The notes: a model not told the origin generated them from the sequence alone. Counted from the stretch's first letter, positions 17,497-28,057 are shown. The stretch: 64,000 nucleotides of DNA from G965212025 sp965215765 (GCA_965215765.1 OZ244118.1:2728001-2792000); one strand, 5' to 3'. A program made the numbers and translations.

Positions 17497-17573
17497 CGGA
17501 GTGTAGCTCAGCTTGGTAGAGCACTGCCTTCGGGAGGCAGGGGCCGGAGGTTCAAATCCTCTCACTCCGACCA
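17497..17573 (+). tRNA. tRNA-Pro, anticodon CGG
   Basis: A full cloverleaf of 77 nt including the encoded CCA. The acceptor stem CGGAGTG pairs with CACTCCG. The D-loop AGCTTGGTAGAG is present. The anticodon stem CTGCC/GGCAG encloses the loop TTCGGGA, giving anticodon CGG. The T-arm contains GGTTCAAATCC. The initial C and the loop sequence match bacterial tRNA-Pro(CGG). It ends 8 bp before the convergent retropepsin gene. Confidence 0.97.
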
Positions 17574-17580
17574 CTGCAAC

Positions 17581-18708
17581 TCAACGTTCGTCCAGGTAAA
17601 GAGCCGCTTCATTCTGATCAATAAAAAAGCGAAAGTTTTTCAGAAAATTCATGCCCAGCAATCCATCTACGGATAAACCGCTGGAGAAATCCAGAATGCC
17701 TACGCGCAGATTACGAACTTCTGTCCCGCCAACTTCCATTCGCTCCACGCTGATTAATGGCGCGTTCACAGAACCGCTTGCCAAGTGCATGATTACGGTC
17801 GTACCACTTTCCGTCGGAAGCCCCAGTAGCCCGGCAACTTCAGATGAAAAAGTGCAAAGGGTCGCGCCTGTGTCGATCATTAGCCTGGCAGAGTCAACGC
17901 CGTTAATTCGCGCATTGACAACAAAATGGTCTCCAATTCGCTCCAAGGGAATTTTCACTCTGTCCTTCAAATCGAGATGAAGTTTCGTCTTTTCAAGAAG
18001 GACAGAGGTTTTCTTTCCCCAGACCGGATCGTTTAGCGTCTGGCTATAAGTGGCCAATGCTTCGTCAAGCAGATTCAGCCTGAACTGAGTATCCGCCAAG
18101 CGGTAATAGTATTCCGCGTTTCCGGGATCTTGCCTTGTCAGCATTTCGTAAAGTGCCAGCAGTTCATTCAGGCTGTCCTCACTCACCAATGCCGTGCGAT
18201 ATTCGCGCTCAATGCTTTGAATCAAGGCATTAATTTCTGCCTCGTCCACCTCCGCCTGAACGCTGTTTTTCAAAGTCAGCAAATCTCTCAAGGCAATGAA
18301 TTTCTGGCCACTATGCGATAACACTTTGGCTCGCAAAAAAATGACCAGAGGCGAATACTCATCAAGCTCCCGGGAAAACCGCAACAGTCGCTTTGCTTTG
18401 CTGGTACGCCCTTCCTCCAAGAGATCTTCAACCTGGTGACGAATCTGCTCCAGAGAGCTGCCGCCAGACAAAGCAGCATGCTGCGCCTCCAAGTCTGAGT
18501 CACTGTCAGCTTGGGATACCGGAGCCCCGCTGCCGACCAGCACCAAGTCTCCCGTACCAGGCAGGATCCGGGTGTTCACTTCTGCAACGGAATTTTTGCT
18601 GTTCGCGTAAATATCCCCCAACAGGTAATGTAATCCCTAGCCCCCTGCACCTCCAAGCAAAACCCAGAAAAGCACGTCAAGTACTGGCAACCAAGGCATC
18701 CCTCGCAT
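17581..18708 (-). pseudogene. Retropepsin-like aspartic protease with TPR region; in-frame amber in the N-terminal anchor
   Basis: From 18621 down to 17581 the frame encodes 346 residues. It begins with an acidic linker and a helical TPR-like section (about 60-190), followed by a C-terminal retropepsin domain. The catalytic motif is DTGA in MIDTGATLCTFSS, and the second half ends in LDGLLGMNFL-like GLLGMNFLKNF. Upstream, the same frame continues to an ATG at 18708 and encodes a hydrophobic anchor (MPWLPVLDVLFWVLLGGAGG). A TAG codon at 18637-18639 (plus strand CTA) then interrupts before GLHYLLGD. Either the anchor has been lost by a nonsense mutation and only a soluble form can be made from an internal TTG (18621), or there is a read error. 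TAG is used as a normal stop elsewhere (metK), so reassignment is unlikely. Confidence 0.7.
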
Positions 18709-18986
18709 CGTTATGAACTGTGTCTAAAGCGGATGGCAGGCTCCCTGACCATCAGGAGCCGACAAATTTCTGCAGCCACACACTTAAGCACCTTGCATCC
18801 TCCTTGTAAAAAACAAGCCATTGGTCTCCCAATGCGCCAGAAACAACACTCTTTACCATATACCACCACACTATCAACAGCCGTAGCTTATAGTTTATTA
18901 TGCCCAAATTATCATTGGAACACGGGACACGTGCTGAAACCTCTCCACTGGGGCTGATCGTGGCAAAAAAAACCAAACAAGGGAAC

Positions 18987-21065
18987 ATGGCAAAAGGAAA
19001 CCGCGGCGAGCCGCGCACCTTGCGGCAAACCACCAGGAAAGCAGAAAAGGCCAAAGCCGCGCCATCTTCAGGGTTGTCAGGTGTGGGGGTTGCTGAAAGA
19101 AATGACAAGGAAGGGCTGAAAACTCCGGTCATTGCTTTTCTGACCATTTTCGTGACGGCAACGGCGGCTCTGGTCGGCCCCTACGGCCAAAAATATGGCT
19201 ACTCACCGGACCTGCACATGGCCGCTTACCTGGAAGTAGGAATCCTGGCAGTTCTGACACTGTTCGCAGCTTCGCTCATGGGCAAGCGTGAACTGCGCAT
19301 CATCCGTACTCCCGTTCTGATACCGCTCGTTGTCTTCTACCTGTGGGCGATGCTGTCGGTGCTATGGGCGCACAGCAAATACGAAGCAGTACACGACGCC
19401 CTGGAATGGACAGCAGCCATTGTTGCCTTCGTCCTGGTCATACTTTCGCTACGTAGCGAGCGGGGGATGCGCTGGCTGTACATTGGCGTTTTCATAACCG
19501 GGCTTTTGATTGCCTTGCTGGGTATTGCACAGTATCTGTTTGCCGTCGATTGGGTGCAGCAGCATATCGTTCCCGGAGCCACTTTCAGCAACAAAAACAT
19601 GGCCGGCCAATACGGCTCGCTGACCTTGCCTTTCGCGATGTATTTCTTCCTGCAATCGCGCTCCAGAATCACCACAACGCTATTGGCCGTCGCGGTTGCC
19701 TTATTCATGACGTACATGTTTTACACCCGGGCACGCGGAACCTGGGTGGCATTTGTCGTGGAAACCGGGGTTTTCTTTCTTCTCATGGCCTATTTGCGAT
19801 ACAAGCACAATTACCACCCTCTGCGGCTGCCCTACAAGCGCTGGGCAGCCATTGCCATATTGCCCTTGTTCCTTGGCTTTGCGTACTTGACACCTTCCAT
19901 GTTCGTCGGTGCTGACGCGGTCATGCAATCCTCCTTGGGCTCCAAGGATCCGGCACTTGCCTCCGAAACCGGCCTTGAGGTTCTCAACCGCACCAGCGGT
20001 TCCTTCGCTGGCAGTGCCAACACCCGTACCACCATGTGGGGAAACTCTTGGCTCATGCTGAAAGATCATTTCTGGACTGGTGTGGGTCTGGGCAACTGGA
20101 CCGTGTTTTATGCGACGTACCAATCGTCGTGGCGACAGGATCTGTTGTTGATGAGAAATCTGTTTCACCAGAACGCACATAATGATTTCGTGGAAATTAT
20201 TTGCGAACTGGGGGTCATAGGCTTCGCATTTTTTCTGTGGTTTCTTTTCGCTTTGTTCAAAACCGTCAGAGCCTCACTGCTCGCGCCTTTCCGAAATATC
20301 ACACCGATGCTGATCGCCCCCATCGTTGCTATCGCTGGCATTTCCACGAATGCCGCCTTCAGCTTCCCATTCAAACAACCCGTCCCGATTTTTTTCGTCC
20401 TGGTCTACGTTGGTGCCTTCGCCGTGCTACATTTCCTCATCGCACCACAAAGTGACACCCGCTCTGAGTACCGCATCAGGCTAAAAACCTCAATGGCCAG
20501 TGGCACAGCAGCACTTGTCTTGGCAGGAGTAACCAGTTATCTCACCATTACCCACTATCAGTGGTACCAGGCAGAGGTGCACTATCGCAAAGCCGCCATC
20601 GCCATGTCCGCCAGAAAGCTACGTACCGTTGCCAACGAAATTGATGAAGCCATACGACTGAACCCTCTGCGTTCACAAATGACATGGTTCAAAGCCACCA
20701 GCCTTTTACACAACGGCAAAACGAAAGAAGCGATCCCTATTTTCGAAAAACTCGTAGACAATTACCCATATTCATCCAGCAACAGCGTGAACTTGATCTC
20801 GGCATACGTTTCAGGCGGACAGACAGACAAAGCACTCGCGCTCTACGACCAGATGGTCAAGGTGCAACCGACTAATGGGGATTTCCACAAACGCAAAGCC
20901 AGCCTCTTGTCCAGCAAGGGACGGGTAAAAGAAATGATTGAGTCTTTGGAATTGGCATCGGCAGGCTATCTGACACACAACAAAGTCGCTAAACACATGC
21001 AGGTAGAAAACGAACTAGGGAACATCCGTCTGCAACTTGCAAAAATTCGCCGAGCCAAAAAGTGA
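18987..21065 (+). CDS. O-antigen ligase/polymerase family membrane protein with TPR domain
   Basis: 692 residues from the ATG at 18987 (GGGA upstream); an in-frame ATG at 18900 is also possible. The first 60 residues are basic and Lys-rich. About 11 membrane helices follow between residues 60 and 500, with a large periplasmic loop carrying the Wzy/WaaL-type pattern (RGTW, TRTTMW, LGNW, HNAHNDFVEIICELG). The C-terminal 180 residues are TPR-like (ALYDQMVKVQPTNGDFHKRK). WaaL-like and PglL-like ligases share this layout, so the acceptor could be lipid A core, a pilin or another glycoprotein. Its position just ahead of the type II secretion genes is suggestive of an envelope role. Confidence 0.82.
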   Translation: MAKGNRGEPRTLRQTTRKAEKAKAAPSSGLSGVGVAERNDKEGLKTPVIAFLTIFVTATAALVGPYGQKYGYSPDLHMAAYLEVGILAVLTLFAASLMGKRELRIIRTPVLIPLVVFYLWAMLSVLWAHSKYEAVHDALEWTAAIVAFVLVILSLRSERGMRWLYIGVFITGLLIALLGIAQYLFAVDWVQQHIVPGATFSNKNMAGQYGSLTLPFAMYFFLQSRSRITTTLLAVAVALFMTYMFYTRARGTWVAFVVETGVFFLLMAYLRYKHNYHPLRLPYKRWAAIAILPLFLGFAYLTPSMFVGADAVMQSSLGSKDPALASETGLEVLNRTSGSFAGSANTRTTMWGNSWLMLKDHFWTGVGLGNWTVFYATYQSSWRQDLLLMRNLFHQNAHNDFVEIICELGVIGFAFFLWFLFALFKTVRASLLAPFRNITPMLIAPIVAIAGISTNAAFSFPFKQPVPIFFVLVYVGAFAVLHFLIAPQSDTRSEYRIRLKTSMASGTAALVLAGVTSYLTITHYQWYQAEVHYRKAAIAMSARKLRTVANEIDEAIRLNPLRSQMTWFKATSLLHNGKTKEAIPIFEKLVDNYPYSSSNSVNLISAYVSGGQTDKALALYDQMVKVQPTNGDFHKRKASLLSSKGRVKEMIESLELASAGYLTHNKVAKHMQVENELGNIRLQLAKIRRAKK

Positions 21066-21195
21066 AGCCGCTGGCCAAAACAATGCCCACCCATTTCACC
21101 CATGAAGCGACTGCCAGTGCGAAATCACGGCTTTTCGAAGCAGGCTTTTTCATCACAAACACTCAGCTGTTTGCCGTTCATGGTGGTTCTGCGAC

Positions 21196-22065
21196 ATGAC
21201 TACAAGCACAGCGTCCGGCACGGTTCCTTTGGAAGTTGGCACACAAAGCCTTAACCGCTTTCTTGCCCGTCTTGTTCTTTTTGCATTGCTGTTGCCCTGT
21301 TTTTATCTGTCTTCCGACTTGTTCTGGAGGACCGTGTACCCTGAGGGCTATGCTCCGCACTTGGAACAAAAAGCCAGAGATTCGTCAGAAGCAGGCGTGA
21401 AGAACAAGCACGCGCATCGCTGGTTATGGTTTGAAGACTCGGCTGCTCCCGTTGTCATAAAGCCAGTCCGACCCAGCAAGCTGGACGCAACCTTGGTGGG
21501 GGTCTTATCGCCAGGAAATGAAAATAACGAGACCGGAGTTGCGATTATCGCCCTCAAAGGCAAACCTCAAAAGATCTTCCGGGTCGGTGACGAAGTAGCA
21601 CCGGCCACTTACTTGAAGCGTGTCAGGGCGAGCTTCGTTGTCTTGCAAAGAGATGACCAGGAAGAAATTCTGGAATTAAAAAAAGTCGGACTGTTCGGTA
21701 AGCGAACCGTACAGAACCCAACCTCTGCCTCTGCCTCTGCCAAGAAAAACCAGCAATCGGTAGGGGGAAAACTGCAACGTCTGCTAAAAGAGGATATGGG
21801 AGCCTTGGTCAGAAACATCGCGTTCAAAAAAGTCGAACGTGAAGGACAAGAGACTGGCTATTCAGTCAACCCTAAAAACCGGAGAGGAAAAAAAATACTG
21901 GCAGAATTTGGCATTAAAGCCAAAGACGTGTTGCTAAGCGCAAACGGCATTGACCTGACCACGGTTATGAAAAACCCGAAAAAAATCCAGGAACTTCTGG
22001 AATCAGATGAGCTGTCCATTCAGTTGGAGCGCCAGGGAACCATACAGGACATTTCAGTCAAGTAG
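21196..22065 (+). CDS. gspC: Type II secretion system inner-membrane protein GspC
   Basis: 289 residues with one N-terminal membrane helix (about 21-45). The HR domain follows (LDATLVGVLS...IIALKGKPQKIFRVGDEV, about 95-140) and docks on the secretin GspD. A C-terminal PDZ-like domain (ILAEFGIKAKDVLLSANGIDLT) contributes to substrate recognition. The stop abuts the gspD start. Confidence 0.88.
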   Translation: MTTSTASGTVPLEVGTQSLNRFLARLVLFALLLPCFYLSSDLFWRTVYPEGYAPHLEQKARDSSEAGVKNKHAHRWLWFEDSAAPVVIKPVRPSKLDATLVGVLSPGNENNETGVAIIALKGKPQKIFRVGDEVAPATYLKRVRASFVVLQRDDQEEILELKKVGLFGKRTVQNPTSASASAKKNQQSVGGKLQRLLKEDMGALVRNIAFKKVEREGQETGYSVNPKNRRGKKILAEFGIKAKDVLLSANGIDLTTVMKNPKKIQELLESDELSIQLERQGTIQDISVK

Positions 22066-24171
22066 ATGCCAACCATGCAATTTCGAAAATGGCAGACCAA
22101 GGCGCAACTGTTGCTTGCACGCCTGATGCTCGTGTTTGTGCTTGCCGTGACTCCCGTCTGGATTCGGGCAGAAGACATCACCATGAATTTTCGCGAAGTG
22201 GAAATTCGCCAGATTATTGAGAGCGTTGGACAGCTGACTGGCAAAAATTTCCTCGTGGATCCGCGTGTCCGTGGCAAAGTCACCGTCCTTGCCAACGAGC
22301 CGGTGCCTGAGGAAGCCGTTTATGACGTGTTGCTCGCCATACTCAGAATGCATGGTTTCCGAGCCGTAGAAGGCGACCGCGTCACGCGTATCGTCGCGGC
22401 AAATGTCGCCAACCGCTTTGCCCCCAACGCGATGCCGGCTGAACTCATCACTGAACTGCTGCACATCAATCACCTGAACGCTGCTTCGGTCATCGGTATG
22501 GTGAAGCCACTCATGACGCCGGAATCGCAAATCGTCGCGCATAAGGAAACCAACATTCTGATTATCACGGAACTGAAAACCAACCTGGATCGCATTAAAG
22601 GCATTATTTCGCGCCTTGACCTGCAAACCGTTGGAACTTACGAAGTCATTCCCTTGAAGCATGCCAGTGCCAAGGATATGGTCGCTTTACTGCAAAGAGC
22701 CGGCAACAAGGGACTTCGGCACCTCACTCAAATCGCCGCCGACAAGAGAACCAACCGCCTGATCATTACCGGTCCACCAGAATTGCGCCTGCCACTGCGA
22801 ACTTTGGTTGCCGAACTGGATGCCCCTTCCGAAGGACAAGGGCGTGGGGAGTTAAGGGTCATTGCCTTGCACCATGCCAAAGCGGAGAACATGGTAAAAA
22901 TTCTGCAAGGCCTGCTCGCTTCGGAACAGTTTCTGAAACTCCTGGTAGAAGGCTACCTGGCAGAAGAAACCGATACTCGCTACGAACCCACTGTCGTCAT
23001 AAAACCCAAGACCAAGACGGATACCGATGTTGTCGGGCAGGAAACCGGATCCATCAGAAAAATCGATAAAAAACAGTACTCCATACACGCCGACATAGCC
23101 ACGAATTCATTGATAGTCGGAGGAACCCCGGCCATCATTCGTGCGGTTGAGCGTGTCGTTGAAAAGCTGGATGTCCCACGGTCACAAGTCATGATTGAAG
23201 CCATTATTGCCGATGTTGACGAAAGCAAGTTCAGCCAGATTGAATCGAGAATCGGCGTGTTTGACCCACTGTCGGGAGGGGCTTTCGGTTCCATTACCGC
23301 CGACAATTACAATGGCGTATTGGGTGTTTTTGATCCTGGCAGCGGCACTGCCTTGTTCGGCGGTATTGCAAGAACTGCAATCTCTGGCGGAGAGACTTTG
23401 CCGCTCAGCCTGCTCGTGACTGCGATCAATCGGGACATCGATTCTCGGGTGTTGTCAACGCCAGCCATCCTTACCTTGAACAACGAAGAAGCAAGCATAG
23501 ATGTCTCTGACGTTCGCTACGTGCAAACCGGTCAAACCAGCAACAGCGCCGGAACGACTGCGTCAGTAGGTCGTCAGGAATTCGGTACCAAACTCACCGT
23601 CACGCCACAAATCACTGAAGGGGCAACCGTGCGCCTTGATATTGATCAAAAACATGAAGACATTACTGGCGAAACCACTATTGATGGATCCAGCTATCCG
23701 GTCACCAAGAAACGCGAGCTGAAAACCCGGGTGGTCGTCAATGACGGCAACATTCTGGTGCTTGGGGGACTGTCCAGCGATACGGTTCAGGAGAGACGAC
23801 GCAAAACCCCGTTTCTGGGTGATCTGCCGATCATTGGCAAGCTTTTTTCAGGGCAAGACAGTGACCACATCAGGCGTAACTTGATGGTGTTCATAAAACC
23901 CACGATTTTGAGAACCGCTGCTGCTGCCACAACAACGTCCGAAGACCGCTACGCAGAACTCAGACTGAATCAATTGCTGCACGCATCAGGGATCAAAAGT
24001 CTTCTTCGGAACCAGACAGAAACCGCCATTTTGCCTGAATTGCCAAAGAGTGCTCCCGCCGCGCCAGAAGGAACCAAAAAGAAAAAGCGAAAAAAAGTCA
24101 GGGTCATTCGCGTCAAAAGGCTCTCGTCAGCACCACAAGAAGGCGTGAAAGCCGGCCGTGTTGACCCGTAA
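22066..24171 (+). CDS. gspD: Type II secretion system secretin GspD
   Basis: The outer-membrane secretin, 701 residues. A signal peptide ends near residue 35, the N0 domain (ITMNFREVEIRQIIESVGQLTGKN, about 37-60) is followed by N1-N3 repeats, and the secretin core carries LPLLVTAI-like gate sequences and the family signature VPFLGDLPIIGKLF-type stretch (TPFLGDLPIIGKLFSG). A basic Lys/Arg-rich C-terminal tail (about 660-690) is unusual. It directly follows gspC. Confidence 0.96.
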   Translation: MPTMQFRKWQTKAQLLLARLMLVFVLAVTPVWIRAEDITMNFREVEIRQIIESVGQLTGKNFLVDPRVRGKVTVLANEPVPEEAVYDVLLAILRMHGFRAVEGDRVTRIVAANVANRFAPNAMPAELITELLHINHLNAASVIGMVKPLMTPESQIVAHKETNILIITELKTNLDRIKGIISRLDLQTVGTYEVIPLKHASAKDMVALLQRAGNKGLRHLTQIAADKRTNRLIITGPPELRLPLRTLVAELDAPSEGQGRGELRVIALHHAKAENMVKILQGLLASEQFLKLLVEGYLAEETDTRYEPTVVIKPKTKTDTDVVGQETGSIRKIDKKQYSIHADIATNSLIVGGTPAIIRAVERVVEKLDVPRSQVMIEAIIADVDESKFSQIESRIGVFDPLSGGAFGSITADNYNGVLGVFDPGSGTALFGGIARTAISGGETLPLSLLVTAINRDIDSRVLSTPAILTLNNEEASIDVSDVRYVQTGQTSNSAGTTASVGRQEFGTKLTVTPQITEGATVRLDIDQKHEDITGETTIDGSSYPVTKKRELKTRVVVNDGNILVLGGLSSDTVQERRRKTPFLGDLPIIGKLFSGQDSDHIRRNLMVFIKPTILRTAAAATTTSEDRYAELRLNQLLHASGIKSLLRNQTETAILPELPKSAPAAPEGTKKKKRKKVRVIRVKRLSSAPQEGVKAGRVDP

Positions 24172-24185
24172 AGAGGCCACTGAAG

Positions 24186-25916
24186 TTGTACGAAGAGTTT
24201 TTTAATCTCACTGAGAACCCATTTACGATCACACCGAACCCTCGCTATCTTTTTTTAGGCAAGCAACACCGGGAAGCGCTAGCGTGCCTGCATTATGGGT
24301 TGCGCTGCAGTGGTGGATTTATTTTGCTAAGCGGCGAAGTCGGCACTGGAAAAACCACTTTGTGCCGAAGTTTTCTGGAAAAAATCCCCGCTAATGTCCA
24401 CGTAGCATTTATTTTCAACCCAAAATTGGACGAACGCGAATTATTACAAGCAATTTGCGATGAATTTCTCATTGATTACGATAAAGACGGCAGCCTTACA
24501 GCACTGACCGATGCGTTGAATGAGTGCCTCCTGGAATGGCATTCAAAGGGACAGAAAGCGCTTCTTCTTATGGACGAGGCGCAAAATCTACAGTACCGCG
24601 TACTGGAACAATTGCGCCTGCTAACCAATCTGGAAACCCACGAGGTAAAGCTCCTGCAAGTCATACTGGTCGGTCAGCCTGAGTTGCTGGACAAATTGCG
24701 CCAACCTGAACTGCGCCAGTTAATGCAACGAGTGGTTGCCCGCTACCACCTCAACCCTTTGTCAATCGGAGATTTAAAAAACTACATTTCACACCGATTG
24801 AAGTTGGCCGAAGGGGATGATGAGATTTTCTCCTTGCAATCTCGCTTGCGGATCGCCCAACTCAGCCACGGCATCCCACGCTTGGTGAACTTGATTTGCG
24901 ATCGTGCTTTGCTAGGTGCCTTCGCCATGGACGAGCAGCGCGTCACTATGAAAGTAGTGGAGCAAGCCGCTAACGAAGTGCTTGGGGCGCGCAAGCAGAG
25001 AGTCGAGTACATAACGGGCAGAAGCGCTTCGGGCAAGCGTAAACGTCTCATAGGAGGCGCGACGGCTGCCTTGCTCGTGATGATGGCGCTTGGCTTTTGG
25101 CAGAAAGAGGTCAAGTCCTTCGTCGGAACTTTGGCAGAAAATTGGAAGAGCATGCCTACGACAGAAGCATCCCCGGCCACGGCAAACGATCGCCTGACCC
25201 GTCCAGAGGAGATGCAAAACACGGGCGGTTCGCTGCCAGAACACACCACACCACCGCCAAGCTATTTGACTCTGGAAGATTTGCGTCAGGCAGGGCACTC
25301 CTCGCGCGAAGCATTTGGGCTGCTGTTCAAAGCGTGGAAACTCACCATCGCAGCCGACCCGGCGGCACCAGCATGTGATTTTGCCCAGCGCCAGGGACTG
25401 GACTGTTGGAGCCGTTCAGATGGAGACTTAAAATTACTGCGAACGCTGAACCGACCCGTAGTCGTCAAGCTCAGAGACGAGCGAAATGAACTGTTTTCCC
25501 TGGCTCTGCTGCAACTCGATAGCAGCGATGCGGTGCTTGCATCACCGTCAGGACAGGTAAAAATGCCTGCCAACGAATTCCAGAAACTCTGGACAGGAGA
25601 TTTCACTGTTTTGTGGCGTCGACCTCCCGGTTTTTTCAAAACGCTGATTCCTGGCGACAGGGGGGGAACAGTAGACCAGATCCTTAAACGGCTCTCCACG
25701 ATTGCCGACATTCAAAGCGCACGTGACAGCCACAGCCTTGACGCCACAGCCGTCAAGCTGGTACGTAGTATCCAGCGTCGTTGCGGGCTGGCAGTTGATG
25801 GCATGGTAGGCAAAGAAACGATTTTTGCCATTGACAACCTCTTGGGCGATGTCCCCTATCTGTCCAGACGCAACAACCTTTCCTGCCAAGCCAAGAAGGT
25901 GGCCTCTCTTCAATAA
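24186..25916 (+). CDS. gspA: GspA/ExeA-like ATPase with peptidoglycan-binding domain
   Basis: 576 residues, TTG start. An N-terminal AAA ATPase carries Walker A (GEVGTGKTT, about 50-58) and Walker B (LLLMDEAQ). A membrane helix follows near 282-298. The periplasmic part ends in a PG_binding_1-type domain (VKLVRSIQRRCGLAVDGMVGKETIFAI). ExeA with ExeB/GspB remodels peptidoglycan so that the secretin can assemble. gspB follows 6 bp later, giving the usual pair. Confidence 0.9.
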   Translation: MYEEFFNLTENPFTITPNPRYLFLGKQHREALACLHYGLRCSGGFILLSGEVGTGKTTLCRSFLEKIPANVHVAFIFNPKLDERELLQAICDEFLIDYDKDGSLTALTDALNECLLEWHSKGQKALLLMDEAQNLQYRVLEQLRLLTNLETHEVKLLQVILVGQPELLDKLRQPELRQLMQRVVARYHLNPLSIGDLKNYISHRLKLAEGDDEIFSLQSRLRIAQLSHGIPRLVNLICDRALLGAFAMDEQRVTMKVVEQAANEVLGARKQRVEYITGRSASGKRKRLIGGATAALLVMMALGFWQKEVKSFVGTLAENWKSMPTTEASPATANDRLTRPEEMQNTGGSLPEHTTPPPSYLTLEDLRQAGHSSREAFGLLFKAWKLTIAADPAAPACDFAQRQGLDCWSRSDGDLKLLRTLNRPVVVKLRDERNELFSLALLQLDSSDAVLASPSGQVKMPANEFQKLWTGDFTVLWRRPPGFFKTLIPGDRGGTVDQILKRLSTIADIQSARDSHSLDATAVKLVRSIQRRCGLAVDGMVGKETIFAIDNLLGDVPYLSRRNNLSCQAKKVASLQ

Positions 25917-25921
25917 GCATC

Positions 25922-26512
25922 GTGTCCTATATTCTCAACGCATTGAAAAGAGCAGAGCGCGAAAGGAGCCAGGGAAGCATTCCTGACATTCTCACGAAAC
26001 AACAATTCAGCGAGCCGCCAACCTACTCTTTGCCTCTGGCCTGGAAAGCCGCGATCCTCGCACTGATCTTGATCGCATTTCTGTCGTCCATGGCCATAGG
26101 CTGGATTTATTTCACTTCACAACAAGACACCGGGCAAGTACAGAACAAGCCTGCCCAAGGTGCCGGAAACCTCCCTCCACCTGCGACAGTCCCGGAACCC
26201 GTCTCGCCGGCACCAGCTGCGAACGAAAGCAAAATCCCGGTCGTCACCGATATATTGGAACCAGACTTTGTCTTGGAAATTGCGAATTTGCCGAGAGAAA
26301 TTCGTCTGCAGCTGCCGGAAATTATTTTAAGCGGACACGTGTACAGCGAACTAAATCCGACGGGGCGATCCATCATCGTAAACGACAGGTTGGTCAGCCA
26401 AAACGAATACGCAGCCAAGGGACTGTTGCTGAAAGAAATTACCCCATTCGGGGTGATCTTTGCCTTTGGCGGACAGTTGTTCAGCATGCGTACCAATGAA
26501 ATTTATCGTTGA
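25922..26512 (+). CDS. gspB: General secretion pathway protein GspB
   Basis: 196 residues, GTG start. The N-terminal SYILNALKRAERER motif is the hallmark of GspB/ExeB. It is followed by a membrane helix (about 38-62), a Pro-rich periplasmic linker, and a C-terminal domain (LPEIILSGHVYSE, RSIIVNDRLVSQNE) similar to the HR domain of GspC. It pairs with GspA in placing the secretin. Confidence 0.88.
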   Translation: MSYILNALKRAERERSQGSIPDILTKQQFSEPPTYSLPLAWKAAILALILIAFLSSMAIGWIYFTSQQDTGQVQNKPAQGAGNLPPPATVPEPVSPAPAANESKIPVVTDILEPDFVLEIANLPREIRLQLPEIILSGHVYSELNPTGRSIIVNDRLVSQNEYAAKGLLLKEITPFGVIFAFGGQLFSMRTNEIYR

Positions 26513-26524
26513 GAGTTTCCAAAC

Positions 26525-27994
26525 ATGATTGAGCACCACATTCCTTTTGGCTTCGCCCAAGGTCATGGTGTGTTTCTTGAAAACGGCTCGCAAGGGGTCG
26601 TGCTTTACCATCGCGCGGATACAAAAGCAGATATTCTGCAGGAAGTACGGCGCATGCTAGAGAAGGAACCTGCCTTACACGTCCTGCCACCGGATGACTT
26701 TGAGAAACGTCTTGAAGACAGCTACTCGGATCGCGCCACCAACAGCCTTTCCGGGGTAGCCGAAGTGGAAAGCAGCATGGGACTTGATGAAATTGCCGCG
26801 GCAATGAGCGAGCCTGAAGATCTGTTGAAAAACGAAGACGATGCCCCGGTCATCAAGATGCTGAATGCGATTTTCTTTGAAGCCATCCGCGACAAAGCGT
26901 CTGATATCCACGTAGAACCGTACGAAAAAGAATTGTATGTCCGCTTCAGGATAGATGGCATTCTAAAAACCGTACTGAGTCTTTCCCCCAAACTGTGCCC
27001 ATTGCTGATTTCCAGAATCAAAGTTCTTGCCCGCCTGGACATCGCCGAAAAACGGACTCCTCAGGATGGTCGGATCACTCTGCGCCTCGGGGGTCGTGCT
27101 GTGGATTTGAGGGTTTCCACTTTGCCATCAAGTCATGGAGAAAGGGCCGTGCTGCGCATTCTCGACAAAAGCACCGAACAGTTGACCCTGAATCGGCTCG
27201 GCATGAGTGGCCTGGCGCAACAACGCTTCATCCAGATGGTGAAGCGCCCGCACGGCATCATCCTCGTTACCGGCCCCACAGGCAGTGGAAAAAGCACAAC
27301 TTTATACGCCGGCCTTGCCGAACTGGATCGCAAACAACGCAACGTCATGACCATAGAAGATCCAGTGGAATACAACATCCACGGTGTCAGTCAGACTCAG
27401 GTCAACCTGAAGGCAGGCATGACTTTTGCGCGCGGACTCCGGGCAATTTTAAGACAAGACCCGGACGTGGTGCTGATCGGGGAAATCCGTGACCGGGAGA
27501 CCGCTGACATTGCTGTTCAAGCCAGTCTCACCGGTCACTTGGTGCTTTCCACGCTGCACACCAACACTGCAACCGGAGCAATAACACGGCTTTGTGATAT
27601 GGGCGTTGAGCCCTTCTTGCTCACCGCCACTTTGCAAGGTGTTCTGGCACAGCGCCTGGTGCGGAAGCTTTGCTCCCATTGTCGTGAGGGCTATACCCCC
27701 GACCGGGCAGAACTGGCAAGTTTGGGGTTCAACGCAGAATTGTTGCCTGAAAATGCAGAACTGTTTCGTGCCAAGGGTTGTGAGCAATGCTTTCACACCG
27801 GCTACAAAGGCCGCTTCGGCCTGTTTGATCTGGTGGCGTTTGACGGAGACTTGCGCAAACTCATACACAAAGGCGAAACAGCAATGGAAGAGCACCTTCG
27901 GAAGTTACAGCCCGGTTTGCGAGAAGTCGGGTTCAATCATGTTTTGCAGGGAGATACTTCGTGCGAAGAAGTGCTTGCCGTCACCATAAGCTGA
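26525..27994 (+). CDS. gspE: Type II secretion system ATPase GspE
   Basis: Cytoplasmic hexameric ATPase that powers pseudopilus assembly. 489 residues. Walker A GPTGSGKSTTLYA, Asp box (MTIEDPVEY), Walker B (DPDVVLIGEIRD) and His box (LSTLHTNTA) are all present. The zinc-binding tetracysteine region reads CSHC...CEQC in the C-terminal third. It is preceded by gspB and followed after 63 bp by gspF. Confidence 0.96.
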   Translation: MIEHHIPFGFAQGHGVFLENGSQGVVLYHRADTKADILQEVRRMLEKEPALHVLPPDDFEKRLEDSYSDRATNSLSGVAEVESSMGLDEIAAAMSEPEDLLKNEDDAPVIKMLNAIFFEAIRDKASDIHVEPYEKELYVRFRIDGILKTVLSLSPKLCPLLISRIKVLARLDIAEKRTPQDGRITLRLGGRAVDLRVSTLPSSHGERAVLRILDKSTEQLTLNRLGMSGLAQQRFIQMVKRPHGIILVTGPTGSGKSTTLYAGLAELDRKQRNVMTIEDPVEYNIHGVSQTQVNLKAGMTFARGLRAILRQDPDVVLIGEIRDRETADIAVQASLTGHLVLSTLHTNTATGAITRLCDMGVEPFLLTATLQGVLAQRLVRKLCSHCREGYTPDRAELASLGFNAELLPENAELFRAKGCEQCFHTGYKGRFGLFDLVAFDGDLRKLIHKGETAMEEHLRKLQPGLREVGFNHVLQGDTSCEEVLAVTIS

Positions 27995-28057
27995 GCCAGA
28001 CCAAAGGCATGCTCACACGATCATATGCCCTGACAAGAACCGCGCAAAAGGTGAATT

